The position numbers and the translations under genes are program-made. 64,000 nucleotides of DNA, from assembly GCF_002218005.2 (NCBI RefSeq), contig NZ_AP018678.1, positions 372,001 to 436,000 of the forward strand, written 5' to 3'. Of this stretch, positions 7,970 to 16,417 are shown piece after piece. This stretch comes from Vibrio algivorus. Lineage in GTDB: Bacteria > Pseudomonadota > Gammaproteobacteria > Enterobacterales > Vibrionaceae. The notes beneath the pieces are model-generated. The model had not been told where the DNA came from, made no database searches, and saw only the letters and a list, made by a program, of their open reading frames with translations. The first letter of the stretch is position 1. Each line of letters begins with the position of its first letter.

Positions 7970-9730
7970 CTAAGGACGTTGAAGAATAAGATCTTGCAAC
8001 TCCCGTTTTTCCTCGACTGATAAGCCGGAGCTTCTTTCTTTCGCTTGCAAAGTTTCAATTTGTTTTTCAATACATTGGGCTAGTATTTTATCCAATGTAT
8101 CTAAAAATACATCTTGTTCATTATCATCATTGAGGGGAATATCCCAATTCATTAAGCGTGATAATAATGCTTCATTTTGTTGATTTCGCCAGTGTTCCAT
8201 CAACTGGGCAGACTTGATATGGGGATTTTCTCGACAAATATCAAGTACATTTAATAATAAACTTAAACCTGGTAAGTCTATATGGCGAATTGTATCTAAA
8301 TTTGGTGCTAATTCAGCATAGCTGGGTTTTTGCAAAAGTAATGCGATAACCACTCGCATTGGGGTGCGCTTTATTTCTTTATGTGGCTGCGGTGTTGTTT
8401 GTGGTTGACTGTCTTTAGCAATTAATTGTTGTAATTGACGTTCATCCAGTAATCCGAGCTTTTTACCTAATAAGTCTCTCAAGTATAGACGTAATGTTCC
8501 ACCTGGCACTTTTTCTATTAATGGCACTACCAATGAGGTTAACTTTGCTTTACCTTCATTGCTGCTGGTATCCACTTGTTGCATCAAGGTCGAGAATAAA
8601 AATTCTGACAACGATGTTGCATGGAATACCTGTTGCTCAAATTGTTCTTTACCATATTCACGAATGTAAGAATCAGGATCTTCACCATCGGGTAAGAACA
8701 TGAATTTTAATTGTCGACCGTCAGTTAAATACGGCAATGCATTTTCCATCGCTCGCCATGCAGCTTCTCGACCGGCGCGATCACCATCGTAACAACAGAC
8801 AACAGTACCCGTTTGGCGAAATAGCATCTGCATGTGATCGCCAGTAGTTGAGGTACCGAGTGCAGCAACCGAGTAATCAACGCCATATTGCGCTAAGGCC
8901 ACCACATCCATATAGCCTTCGACCACTAAAATTTGTGCAGGTTCACGATGGCTTTGTAGAACATCGTATAAACCGTATAACTCTTTACCTTTATGGAAAA
9001 CGGGCGTTTCCGGGGAATTTAAATATTTAGGTTTTTCATCACCTAGTACTCGTCCACCAAAGCCAATCACTCGTCCACGTCGGTCTCGAATTGGGAACAT
9101 AATACGGCCACGAAAACGGTCATAGCGATTGCCTTTATCGTTTTCGATCAGCATGCCGCCTTCGACCAACATATCCTGTACGGCTTTTTGTTGGCCAAAG
9201 TTTTTACGCACATTATCCCATTCATCTGAGACATAACCGATACCAAATTTTTGTACAATTTCGCCGGATAATCCGCGATTTTTAAGGTATTCAATTGCTG
9301 GTTTATTGGCGGAAACTTTTAACTGAGACCGATAATATTGACTAATACTTCCCAGTAAATCGTATAAATTGCGTTTTTGCTCAGCGTTAGCGCGTGGAAC
9401 ATTACTTGGGAAGTTACCACCACCTCGTTGCTCACGAGGAACGTCAAGGCCCAATATCCCTGCTAATTCTTCAATCGCTTCTACGAACTCCAGACGTTCG
9501 TATTCCATCATGAAATCAATGGCATTGCCATGAACACCACAGCCAAAACAATGGTAAGTTTGGCGATCTGGGCTGACAATAAAAGAGGGCGATTTTTCAT
9601 TATGAAACGGGCAACATGCGCCGTAGTTCTTACCTTGTTTTTTGAGTTTAACGCGTGGATCAACAAGATCGACGATATCAACTCGAGCAAGAAGGTCATC
9701 AATAAAACTACGTGGTATGTGTCCTGCCAT
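7970..9730 (-). CDS. dnaG: DNA primase
   Basis: Synthesises RNA primers on the lagging strand and interacts with DnaB helicase. 586 residues (E. coli 581). The N-terminal CHC2 zinc finger is at about 40-64 (CPFHNEKSPSF ... CFGCG). The catalytic core carries the RGRIMFPIRD motif near 208, and the Toprim motifs VVEGYMD (near 267) and YDGDRAGREAA (near 312) supply the metal-binding acidic residues. The C-terminal helicase-binding part is more divergent, as usual. Upstream lies a 270-bp gap with a heptamer element and the yqeY terminator, so dnaG may have its own promoter in this lineage. Confidence 0.97.
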   Translation of the reverse strand: MAGHIPRSFIDDLLARVDIVDLVDPRVKLKKQGKNYGACCPFHNEKSPSFIVSPDRQTYHCFGCGVHGNAIDFMMEYERLEFVEAIEELAGILGLDVPREQRGGGNFPSNVPRANAEQKRNLYDLLGSISQYYRSQLKVSANKPAIEYLKNRGLSGEIVQKFGIGYVSDEWDNVRKNFGQQKAVQDMLVEGGMLIENDKGNRYDRFRGRIMFPIRDRRGRVIGFGGRVLGDEKPKYLNSPETPVFHKGKELYGLYDVLQSHREPAQILVVEGYMDVVALAQYGVDYSVAALGTSTTGDHMQMLFRQTGTVVCCYDGDRAGREAAWRAMENALPYLTDGRQLKFMFLPDGEDPDSYIREYGKEQFEQQVFHATSLSEFLFSTLMQQVDTSSNEGKAKLTSLVVPLIEKVPGGTLRLYLRDLLGKKLGLLDERQLQQLIAKDSQPQTTPQPHKEIKRTPMRVVIALLLQKPSYAELAPNLDTIRHIDLPGLSLLLNVLDICRENPHIKSAQLMEHWRNQQNEALLSRLMNWDIPLNDDNEQDVFLDTLDKILAQCIEKQIETLQAKERSSGLSVEEKRELQDLILQRP

Positions 9731-9777
9731 AAAAATTTAAACTCTTAATGATTGTTTAAGTTGGGCAAATGATAATT

Positions 9778-9927
9778 TAGTTCCTAGTTCCTAGTTCCTA
9801 GTTCCTAGTTCCTAGTTCCTAGTTCCTAGGGGCGATAACCTATATTTCACTTGTTATTGCAGTGTGTTTTTATTGGTGGATTAAAGTTAATAGAGATAGT
9901 TTTCCTAGAAACTAGGGACTAGAAACC
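9778..9927. repeat. Heptamer-bounded intergenic element (CTAGTTC array at left end)
   Basis: The left end is a perfect tandem array of the heptamer TTCCTAG (seven full units, 9781-9829, plus a partial one). The right end (9905-9927) holds CTAGAAA-CTAGGGA-CTAGAAA, which is the inverse complement of GTTCCTAG-like units, so the ends are inverted. The 75-bp interior is AT-rich and non-coding. Related bounded elements occur at 57733, 61074 and 63291. Confidence 0.8.
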
Positions 9928-9948
9928 TTGTATCCTTTTATATACAAA

Positions 9949-9983
9949 CAAGCCGTGCAACTCCAAAGAAGTGCACGGCTTGC
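9949..9983 (-). terminator. Hairpin after yqeY, probable terminator
   Basis: A 10-bp stem, AAGCCGTGCA / TGCACGGCTT, with a 12-nt loop, 20 bp after the yqeY stop on the minus strand. The following T run is interrupted (TTGTTTG), so termination may be incomplete, allowing read-through into dnaG. Confidence 0.65.
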
Positions 9984-10002
9984 TTTAATATATTTGGGAA
10001 AT

Positions 10003-10446
10003 TTAAGCTAACTTAGAACGAACTAAGCCACTTACTTTACCCATGTCTGCACGTCCTTGAAGTAGAGGTTTTAAAACCCCCATTACGTTCCCCATGTCTT
10101 GCATGCCCGCAGCACCAGATTCAGTAATTGCTTTATCAATTAAAGCAGCGACTTCTTCATCGGTGAGCGGTTGAGGCATAAATTCCTCTAAAACCGTAAT
10201 TTCTGCTTTTTCAGCATCTGCAAGATCTTGACGATTTGCAGCTTCATATTGCGTAACAGAATCGCGACGCTGTTTAACCATTTTAGTCAACACGGCAAGA
10301 ATGTCGTCATCGCCCAGAGTAATCTGTTCGTCAACTTCACGTTGCTTAATTGCTGATAGAGCTAAACGGATAGTGCCAAGGCGCGCTTTGTCCTTGGCTT
10401 TCATCGCTAACTTTTGCTCTTCTTTAAGTTGGTCAATCAGAGCCAT
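10003..10446 (-). CDS. yqeY: GatB/YqeY domain-containing protein
   Basis: A 147-residue all-helical protein of the YqeY family, related to the tail domain of the GatB amidotransferase subunit (motifs IRLALSAIKQREVDE near 25, EEFMPQPLTDEE near 87, MGNVMGVLKP near 118). YqeY proteins are thought to bind tRNA or act near tRNA-dependent amidation, but the molecular role is not settled. It sits between rpsU and dnaG, the usual place in Vibrionaceae and many other bacteria. It begins 28 bp after the rpsU stop, so they are co-transcribed. Confidence 0.92.
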   Translation of the reverse strand: MALIDQLKEEQKLAMKAKDKARLGTIRLALSAIKQREVDEQITLGDDDILAVLTKMVKQRRDSVTQYEAANRQDLADAEKAEITVLEEFMPQPLTDEEVAALIDKAITESGAAGMQDMGNVMGVLKPLLQGRADMGKVSGLVRSKLA

Positions 10447-10474
10447 AACTTAAGTCCTTATGGAAGTTAAGTTA

Positions 10475-10690
10475 TTAGTACAAGCGAACGCGACGTGCGT
10501 TTTCGCGAGCTAGCTTTTTAGCGTGACGCTTTTGAGCCGCTGCTTTAGCGCGTTTACGTACAGTTGTTGGTTTCTCATAGTGCTCACGACGACGCACTTC
10601 AGAAAGAACACCTGCTTTTTCGCAAGAGCGCTTGAAACGACGTAGTGCCACGTCGAACGGTTCGTTATCACGTACTTTAACTACTGGCAT
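10475..10690 (-). CDS. rpsU: 30S ribosomal protein S21
   Basis: A 71-residue, very basic protein identical in length to E. coli S21, starting MPVVKVRDNEPFDVALRRFK and ending in the arginine/lysine-rich tail. S21 binds near the platform of the 30S subunit and helps initiation of translation. A strong GAGGTG site precedes the ATG. It is the first gene of the rpsU-yqeY-dnaG-rpoD series and diverges from tsaD across a 228-bp gap that must hold both promoters. Confidence 0.98.
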   Translation of the reverse strand: MPVVKVRDNEPFDVALRRFKRSCEKAGVLSEVRRREHYEKPTTVRKRAKAAAQKRHAKKLARENARRVRLY

Positions 10691-10918
10691 ATGCCTTTCA
10701 CCTCAGGGGTTATTCGTTAACGCTGATCGTTGAGTCTGTTCAATTGTTAGCCCAGACATTAATCAGCTAGATCAAAAATGGTGCGGAATTTTAATCCGAT
10801 CGCTACCCATTTGTAAAGCATTATCAAGGGAAGATCTGGTTAAATTTTTTCCGAGGCGGTAAGATTACGCTCAATTCTAGAAAAATCAACCGATGTACCA
10901 AGAAGTACAGGGATAACT

Positions 10919-11935
10919 ATGCGAATTTTAGGTATTGAAACCTCATGTGATGAAACCGGCATTGCGATTTATGATGAAGAGCAAGGGTTGTTGTCTCATC
11001 AATTATATAGCCAAGTGAAATTACATGCCGATTATGGTGGGGTAGTGCCTGAACTGGCCTCTCGTGATCATGTAAAGAAAACCATTCCATTGATTAAAGC
11101 GGCATTAAAAGAAGCCGGCTTAAAGTCAAAAGATATTGATGGGGTGGCTTATACCGCAGGCCCCGGGTTAGTTGGCGCATTATTAGTAGGTGCAACGATT
11201 GGTCGTAGCCTTGCTTATGCGTGGAATGTTCCGGCGGTACCGGTTCATCATATGGAAGGGCATCTGTTAGCGCCGATGCTAGAAGATAATCCACCTGAGT
11301 TCCCGTTTGTCGCTTTGCTAGTTTCTGGCGGGCACACCATGATGGTGGAAGTTAAAGCGATTGGTGAATATCAAATTTTAGGTGAATCAATTGATGACGC
11401 TGCTGGTGAAGCATTTGATAAAACCGCTAAATTGATGGGCTTAGATTATCCTGGCGGTCCTTTATTATCTCGCTTAGCAGAAAATGGCACTAAAGGTCGT
11501 TTTAAATTTCCACGTCCAATGACCGATCGCCCGGGGCTCGATTTTAGTTTCTCTGGTTTAAAAACTTTTGCGGCTAATACGATTGCGGCAAATGACAATG
11601 ATGATCAAACTCGTGCGGATATTGCTTATGCTTTCCAAGAAGCGGTATGTGACACTTTAGTGATTAAGTGCCGTCGTGCACTAGAGCAAACTGGACTAAA
11701 GCGAATAGTGATTGCTGGCGGAGTAAGTGCTAACAAGCAGTTGAGAATTTCGTTAGAAGCTTTGGCTCAAAAAGTGGGTGGCGCTGTGTATTATCCACGT
11801 ACCGAATTTTGTACTGATAATGGTGCCATGATTGCTTATGCGGGGATGCAGCGTTTACGTAATGGTGAGGTGACGGATCTTTCTGTACAAGCTCAGCCTC
11901 GTTGGCCTATTGATCAATTGCAACCCATTGAATAA
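10919..11935 (+). CDS. tsaD: tRNA N6-adenosine threonylcarbamoyltransferase
   Basis: Transfers the threonylcarbamoyl group to A37 of ANN-decoding tRNAs (t6A synthesis) together with TsaB, TsaC and TsaE. 338 residues (E. coli 337). The ASKHA-fold start MRILGIETSCDETG is clear. The metal-binding histidines are in HHMEGHLLAPM near residues 110-120, and the nucleotide-binding segments VALLVSGGHTM (near 132) and GGVSANKQLR (near 273) are intact. It diverges from rpsU, the conserved arrangement in enterobacteria and vibrios. An intrinsic terminator follows. Confidence 0.98.
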   Translation: MRILGIETSCDETGIAIYDEEQGLLSHQLYSQVKLHADYGGVVPELASRDHVKKTIPLIKAALKEAGLKSKDIDGVAYTAGPGLVGALLVGATIGRSLAYAWNVPAVPVHHMEGHLLAPMLEDNPPEFPFVALLVSGGHTMMVEVKAIGEYQILGESIDDAAGEAFDKTAKLMGLDYPGGPLLSRLAENGTKGRFKFPRPMTDRPGLDFSFSGLKTFAANTIAANDNDDQTRADIAYAFQEAVCDTLVIKCRRALEQTGLKRIVIAGGVSANKQLRISLEALAQKVGGAVYYPRTEFCTDNGAMIAYAGMQRLRNGEVTDLSVQAQPRWPIDQLQPIE

Positions 11936-11960
11936 GTTTTGATGAGAATGCAATGAACAA

Positions 11961-11988
11961 ACGGCAGCTAATTCACCTGCCGTTTTTA
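11961..11988 (+). terminator. Intrinsic terminator of tsaD
   Basis: ACGGCAG / CTGCCGT stem with a 9-nt loop followed by five T. Confidence 0.87.
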
Positions 11989-11993
11989 TTATC

Positions 11994-12260
11994 TATACCC
12001 AAGTGACTTCAAAATGCAGAATTCAGAGCTATCATCCAAACCTTTAGGCAAGGAAGATTGGCGAAGGAATGTAGACACCTTTCAAACCAATCTGACGCAG
12101 TATAAAGATTTGGATGAAGCTCCCGAAGGGCAAGTTAAAACAAGCTTTATGCTGCGTTAAATTGAACAGAGATAGAATCACTATGATCATATTCCATTTG
12201 CCTTGCCTAAAGCTTGTTTTATTCTTGCTGAAACTCGCATCTTGAAGTTACTTGGGTATA
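11994..12260. repeat. TATACCC-ended repeat, full 267-bp copy A1
   Basis: Begins TATACCCAAGTGACTTCAAA and ends with the inverted partner TTGAAGTTACTTGGGTATA. The interior includes GCTCCCGAAGGGCAAG and a pair of inverted internal segments (TTTAGGCAAGGAAGA and CCTTGCCTAAAG). It is roughly 85-90% identical by eye to the copy at 25592-25857 in the opposite orientation. It fills most of the 346-bp gap between convergent tsaD and plsY. Confidence 0.9.
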
Positions 12261-12281
12261 TATCTTTATTGGGTAGTTGGT

Positions 12282-12893
12282 TTATTTGGGGCTGTGAGAA
12301 GAAAGTTTTTTCTTGTCCATCTTAGGTTCGCTACCATCAATCAAACGTTTAATGTTTTGGTAGTGTCTAAAGATGATTAGGCAAGAGAGCATTGCCACTG
12401 GAATGGTATATTGCGGTTTGACCAGCCAAGTATAAAATGGTGCGAGTAGTGATGTGACAATGGCTGCAAGCGATGAATAGCGGCTGAAGAAGAAGGTGAT
12501 AAGCCAAGTTGCCATCACCATGCCGGTTAAATCAAAACCAATGGGCGCCATAGTACCCACCGCGGTGGCGACGCCTTTACCACCTTTAAAGTGGAAGAAG
12601 ATTGGGTAAATATGACCAAGACAAGCGGCAACCCCAATAAAACCAAGAATTAGCGGCTCAATGCCTAAATAATAACTTCCCCAAACTGGAAGCATTCCCT
12701 TCAAAATATCACACAACAGCACACCAAGCGCAGCCCATTTTCCACCAACACGTAATACATTTGTGGCGCCTGGGTTTTTCGAACCTTGGAGTCGTGGGTC
12801 TGGTAATTGGCACATTCGAGAGATCAGCACCGCACTCGAAATTGACCCGAGTAAGTAGGCGAGAATGATCAATATAAGTGCCAGAATGCTCAT
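12282..12893 (-). CDS. plsY: Glycerol-3-phosphate acyltransferase (acyl-phosphate type)
   Basis: Transfers an acyl group from acyl-phosphate to glycerol 3-phosphate, the first step of phospholipid synthesis, in the inner membrane. 203 residues with five hydrophobic segments. The three family motifs are visible: GSISSAVLISR near 15-26, GSKNPGATNVLRVGG near 37-51 and FHFKGGKGVATAVG near 98-113. E. coli PlsY has 205 residues. It diverges from folB and converges with tsaD. Its tail is basic and hydrophilic (KMDKKKLSSHS), as in vibrio homologues. Confidence 0.96.
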   Translation of the reverse strand: MSILALILIILAYLLGSISSAVLISRMCQLPDPRLQGSKNPGATNVLRVGGKWAALGVLLCDILKGMLPVWGSYYLGIEPLILGFIGVAACLGHIYPIFFHFKGGKGVATAVGTMAPIGFDLTGMVMATWLITFFFSRYSSLAAIVTSLLAPFYTWLVKPQYTIPVAMLSCLIIFRHYQNIKRLIDGSEPKMDKKKLSSHSPK

Positions 12894-13051
12894 AGTCTTC
12901 CTTGGCGGTAGTGTGTAGTTGGGAATTTGTAGTATATTTTGCGCATATTACGTGTTTTTATCTCACTTGGGTATCCGATGAGTCGTAATCTTAGAAATTC
13001 AATGATATTAATTTTTATAAGAAAGAATCTAATTTATTAAAAGGAAACAGC

Positions 13052-13411
13052 ATGGCCTTGGACAAAGTATTTATTGAGCAATTAGAGGTGATTACCACGA
13101 TTGGTGCTTATGATTGGGAGCAAGATATTAAACAAAAATTGGTTCTCAATATCGAAATGGCTCATGACAACCGTCCAGCTGGCAAAAGTGATGATGTTAA
13201 TGATGCATTAGATTACGCCCAAGTGAGTCAAGCCGTCTTAAATCATATCGAGAATGGTCACTTTCAATTGGTTGAGCGAGTAGCAGAAGAAGTCGCCGAA
13301 CTGATCATGACGACCTTTACTGTGCCTTGGGTGAAAATTCATTTAATCAAGCCGGGTGCGGTGCCACAAGCGAAAGGCGTAGGCGTGATTATTGAACGAG
13401 GCCAAATGTGA
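13052..13411 (+). CDS. folB: Dihydroneopterin aldolase
   Basis: Cleaves 7,8-dihydroneopterin to 6-hydroxymethyl-7,8-dihydropterin and glycolaldehyde in folate synthesis. The protein has 119 residues (E. coli 122). The start (MALDKVFIEQLEV), the TIGAYDWEQ motif near 16-24 with the conserved Tyr and Glu, DALDYAQV near 50 and the C-terminal IHLIKPGAVPQAKGVGV are all typical. The ATG is preceded by AAAAGGAAAC. Its TGA stop overlaps the folK GTG start by 3 bases, so folB and folK are translationally coupled and act on successive steps. Confidence 0.97.
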   Translation: MALDKVFIEQLEVITTIGAYDWEQDIKQKLVLNIEMAHDNRPAGKSDDVNDALDYAQVSQAVLNHIENGHFQLVERVAEEVAELIMTTFTVPWVKIHLIKPGAVPQAKGVGVIIERGQM

Positions 13412-13890
13412 CGCTCAGCTATATTGGGGTAGGTAGTAATCTTGAACCAGAAAAGCATGTAAAAGCTGCCTTTGAAGAACTTAACTTGCTTGGTGAGTTA
13501 AGAGCTTCTAAGGTTTATCAATGTCAGCCAGTTGGTTTTGATAGTCATGTTTTTTACAACCTAGTGTTTGAGTTAGAAACTTCATTAAGTTTGCCTGAGT
13601 TACAAATCAAGCTTAAAGATATTGAATTGAAATGGGGACGAGAGATTGAAGCACAAAAGTTCCAAGATCGAACGTTAGATCTGGATATTTTGCTGTATGG
13701 CAACGTGTTTTCAACGGTTAAGCCAATCTTGCCAAGAGCCGATATTTTTCATTATGAGTTTGTTTTACAGCCGTTATATGAATTGTGTCCAGATTTAAGC
13801 ATACCGAATGATGGTCGAACTATCCGTCAACTATGGGACAGTTTTACGCCGAAAGGTAGCCTACAAGAGGTCCCTTTTGATTTTGGGTAA
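13408..13890 (+). CDS. folK: 2-amino-4-hydroxy-6-hydroxymethyldihydropteridine diphosphokinase
   Basis: Transfers pyrophosphate from ATP to 6-hydroxymethyl-7,8-dihydropterin, the step after FolB. 160 residues. The start SYIGVGSNLEPEKH, the central YNLVFELET, and the signature DRTLDLDILLYG near 91-102 (with the Asp pair that binds Mg-ATP) are all present. It starts with GTG overlapping the folB stop (GTGA). Vibrios commonly carry a second folK beside panBC, so this may be a paralogue and not the sole enzyme; the other locus is outside this window. Confidence 0.93.
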   Translation: MTLSYIGVGSNLEPEKHVKAAFEELNLLGELRASKVYQCQPVGFDSHVFYNLVFELETSLSLPELQIKLKDIELKWGREIEAQKFQDRTLDLDILLYGNVFSTVKPILPRADIFHYEFVLQPLYELCPDLSIPNDGRTIRQLWDSFTPKGSLQEVPFDFG

Positions 13891-13903
13891 TACTGAAATA
13901 GAT

Positions 13904-13946
13904 AAAAAATAGGCGTGATACTTAAGCGTATCACGCCTATTTTGTT
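13904..13946. terminator. Bidirectional terminator between folK and uppP
   Basis: AAAATAGGCGTGATAC pairs with GTATCACGCCTATTTT around a 6-nt loop. A and T runs on either side suit both convergent genes. Confidence 0.9.
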
Positions 13947-13981
13947 TGTGTTGTTCTATTTGTACAGCTCAGTAGGGTTGA

Positions 13982-14752
13982 TTAACCCCAAGCCATACCA
14001 AGTAATAACATGCCAAAAAGAATTCGGTAGATGCCAAATCCTACAAAGGTGAATTTAGCCAAAAAGCTGATAAACCACTTAATCACGAAATACGCCACAA
14101 TGAAGGCTGTGATAAAACCAACCGCGAGGTTAGTAAAATCAGCGGTAGTGAAGTCTTGATAGTGCTTTAATAAATCATAACCAGATGCCGCTGCTAAAAC
14201 CGGTAAACCTAGTAGGAATGAAAATTCAGCACAGGTTTTACGATTCAATCCGACGAGCATGGCGCCGATAATGGTTGAGCCTGCACGGCTAGTACCTGGA
14301 ATCAAAGCAAATATCTGCGCAAAACCAATCCACATAGCTTGCTTCATAGTGACGTCATTGACATCGGTGGTTGGGCAGGATTCTTCTTGGTAATATTTTT
14401 CTACTGCGATGAAAATAATCCCGCCGACGATAAACATTACTCCCACTACCGTGACACTAAATAACGCTTTCACCACATCACTCATTAGAAAGCCAATGAT
14501 ACCGATAGGTAAGAAAGCCACCGCGACTTTCACCCAAAGATCAAAGAATCTAGGATGAAACTTTTCTTTATAGTTAGCGATAACGGCCAAAATAGCGGCT
14601 ACTTGAATGATGACTTCAAAAGCTTGGTTGGTATCGGTATTGGCAATGCCTAACCAATCACCGACAACAATCATGTGTCCAGTCGATGAAATAGGTAAAA
14701 ACTCAGTAATACCTTCGATTATTCCGAGGATAATGGAATCAAAAATGGTCAT
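13982..14752 (-). CDS. uppP: Undecaprenyl-diphosphate phosphatase
   Basis: Dephosphorylates undecaprenyl pyrophosphate to recycle the lipid carrier for peptidoglycan and O-antigen synthesis, at the inner membrane; it also gives bacitracin resistance, hence the older name bacA. 256 residues with about eight membrane segments. The motifs GIIEGITEFLPISSTGH near 10-26 and the second half-site PGTSRAGSTI near 153-162 hold the catalytic Glu, Ser, His and Arg residues. Slightly shorter than E. coli UppP (273). It is followed on the same strand by the bidirectional terminator shared with folK. cca lies upstream on the same strand, 133 bp away. Confidence 0.96.
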   Translation of the reverse strand: MTIFDSIILGIIEGITEFLPISSTGHMIVVGDWLGIANTDTNQAFEVIIQVAAILAVIANYKEKFHPRFFDLWVKVAVAFLPIGIIGFLMSDVVKALFSVTVVGVMFIVGGIIFIAVEKYYQEESCPTTDVNDVTMKQAMWIGFAQIFALIPGTSRAGSTIIGAMLVGLNRKTCAEFSFLLGLPVLAAASGYDLLKHYQDFTTADFTNLAVGFITAFIVAYFVIKWFISFLAKFTFVGFGIYRILFGMLLLGMAWG

Positions 14753-14885
14753 TGGAAGTGTGTATCCCTAGTTAAATTGTATCGCTGGTAAATCACTTAC
14801 CGGATCAGGTTTATGTTACGCATCAATATGGCGAAGCAAAAAATTGGCCGCATTGTACGATGATTCCCATAGATAATACAGGGAG

Positions 14886-16109
14886 TTATTTGAGCAGTTT
14901 CATTGCTTGAATTGCAGCGGTTCTTTGCTTATCTAATTCCTCTCGGATAGCTTTCCCTGTAATGCCTTGGGAGATAATGGCTTGAACATCAATGCTCACT
15001 GCTGAGTGGTAGTAATCTAGCATGCGTTTTTTTTGTGGATAGGGTTGAGATTCCAATCCTAAGCGTCCTTGGTGATCGGCCAGACAGCATAATAAGACTT
15101 GCTCAAAGCGTTGTGGTTTACGCCAAGCATCGAGTTGGTTGAGCAATTTGAGTACAGTGGAGGCTTTGAGTTCCATAGTGCGGTGGATATTAGAATGATG
15201 TTGGCAAACTAAGAGGGCTAAATCGCGGCATTCATTTGGAACGGTTAAGCGTTGGCAAAGTTGTTTGATAAGTTTTAGACCAGTATGGCAATGCATTTTG
15301 TGGCTTGGCCATTCTGATTTAGGAGTAATAGCTTTACCTAGATCATGTACTTGTGCGGCAAATCGTACTGCAATATCTGAGCTTAATTGAGCTGCTTGTT
15401 TTGCCACCATTAAAGTATGAATGCCGGTATCGATTTCAGGGTGCCAGCGCTCAGGTTGAGGGACGCCAAATAACGAATCGATTTCCGGTAAAATCACCGC
15501 TAGTGCACCGCATTGTTTTAGTATTTCTAGGAAAACTTGTGGGGAGTCGGTGTTTAATGATTTCTGCCATTCTTGCCATACACGTTCAGCGGTTAAATAT
15601 TTTAATTCACCAGAATCAACAATTTGTTTCATTAATTGCATGGTTTCTGGCGCGATAGTAAAGCTAAAGGGGTGTAGTTTAGCGGCAAACCTTGCGACAC
15701 GTAGAACACGTAGAGGATCTTCACTAAAGGCGGGGGAGACATGACGCAGGATTCGATCTTGTAGATCTTTCTCACCGTTGTAAGGATCGTGTAATGTACC
15801 ATCAGGGCTTTGCGCGATAGCATTAATTGTTAGATCGCGGCGAGCTAAATCATCTTCTAGGGTAACGTCGGGCGCGTAATGGCATTCAAAACCGGTGTAG
15901 CCTTGGCCTGATTTACGTTCAGTACGAGCCAGAGCGTATTCTTCTTGAGTTTTAGGATGAAGAAATACTGGGAAATCTTGCCCTACTGCACGAAAGCCTT
16001 GTGACAACATTTCTTGTGGGCTACTACCAATCACCATCCAATCTTTATCGTAACTTGGAATGCCAAGAAGTTGGTCACGCACTGCACCGCCTACCAGATA
16101 AATTTCCAC
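14886..16109 (-). CDS. cca: Multifunctional CCA-adding tRNA nucleotidyltransferase with HD domain
   Basis: Adds or repairs the 3' CCA end of tRNAs. 407 residues (E. coli 412). The nucleotidyltransferase motif VGGAVRDQLLG is at residues 6-16, followed by YDKDWMVIG with the catalytic aspartates. RRDLTINAIA is near 109 and the RNA-binding LRVLRVARFAAK near 133. A C-terminal HD domain (AAQVHDLGKA near 252) supplies phosphatase/phosphodiesterase activity as in E. coli Cca. It is divergent from gspA; a 162-bp palindromic repeat lies in the 308-bp gap. Confidence 0.97.
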   Translation of the reverse strand: MEIYLVGGAVRDQLLGIPSYDKDWMVIGSSPQEMLSQGFRAVGQDFPVFLHPKTQEEYALARTERKSGQGYTGFECHYAPDVTLEDDLARRDLTINAIAQSPDGTLHDPYNGEKDLQDRILRHVSPAFSEDPLRVLRVARFAAKLHPFSFTIAPETMQLMKQIVDSGELKYLTAERVWQEWQKSLNTDSPQVFLEILKQCGALAVILPEIDSLFGVPQPERWHPEIDTGIHTLMVAKQAAQLSSDIAVRFAAQVHDLGKAITPKSEWPSHKMHCHTGLKLIKQLCQRLTVPNECRDLALLVCQHHSNIHRTMELKASTVLKLLNQLDAWRKPQRFEQVLLCCLADHQGRLGLESQPYPQKKRMLDYYHSAVSIDVQAIISQGITGKAIREELDKQRTAAIQAMKLLK

Positions 16110-16154
16110 TCGAAACCCTTTTTTACCATCATATTGATCGGCATTTTAGCAACA

Positions 16155-16316
16155 ATACCAATTCCAACAAATAACTGATCATCTTAGCTTGTTAAAAAAC
16201 TCGCTAACTGCGTTATAAAATTTGTATGTAGAACCACTACTAACAGAAATTTTGTGCCTTGTTATCAAGCTTTTTTCCTGCGCTAATTCAGACCACTTAT
16301 TTATCGGAATTGGTAT
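16155..16316. repeat. 162-bp palindromic repeat, copy B1
   Basis: Ends are perfect 11-bp inverted repeats (ATACCAATTCC / GGAATTGGTAT). The two arms are imperfectly complementary along their length, and the centre is a small hairpin, GTAG-AACCA-CTAC. The copy at 20489-20650 is nearly identical and the one at 31272-31433 is diverged; all three are exactly 162 bp. It lies in the cca/gspA divergent gap, with no other clear signal recognised there. Confidence 0.9.
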
Positions 16317-16417
16317 AAATTAGAACTTCGCCACGATGAAGTGGTCAGTGAGTATAAATAATGTCACTTATCATGTATTTTAGTGGCCGATAGCTTTTTT
16401 CTGGTTTGAGAGTGTGC

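Noticed and set aside
9778..9829. CRISPR-like array at the heptamer repeats (also 40143 and 63388)
   Set aside because: The units are 7 bp in direct tandem without spacers; no cas genes are present.
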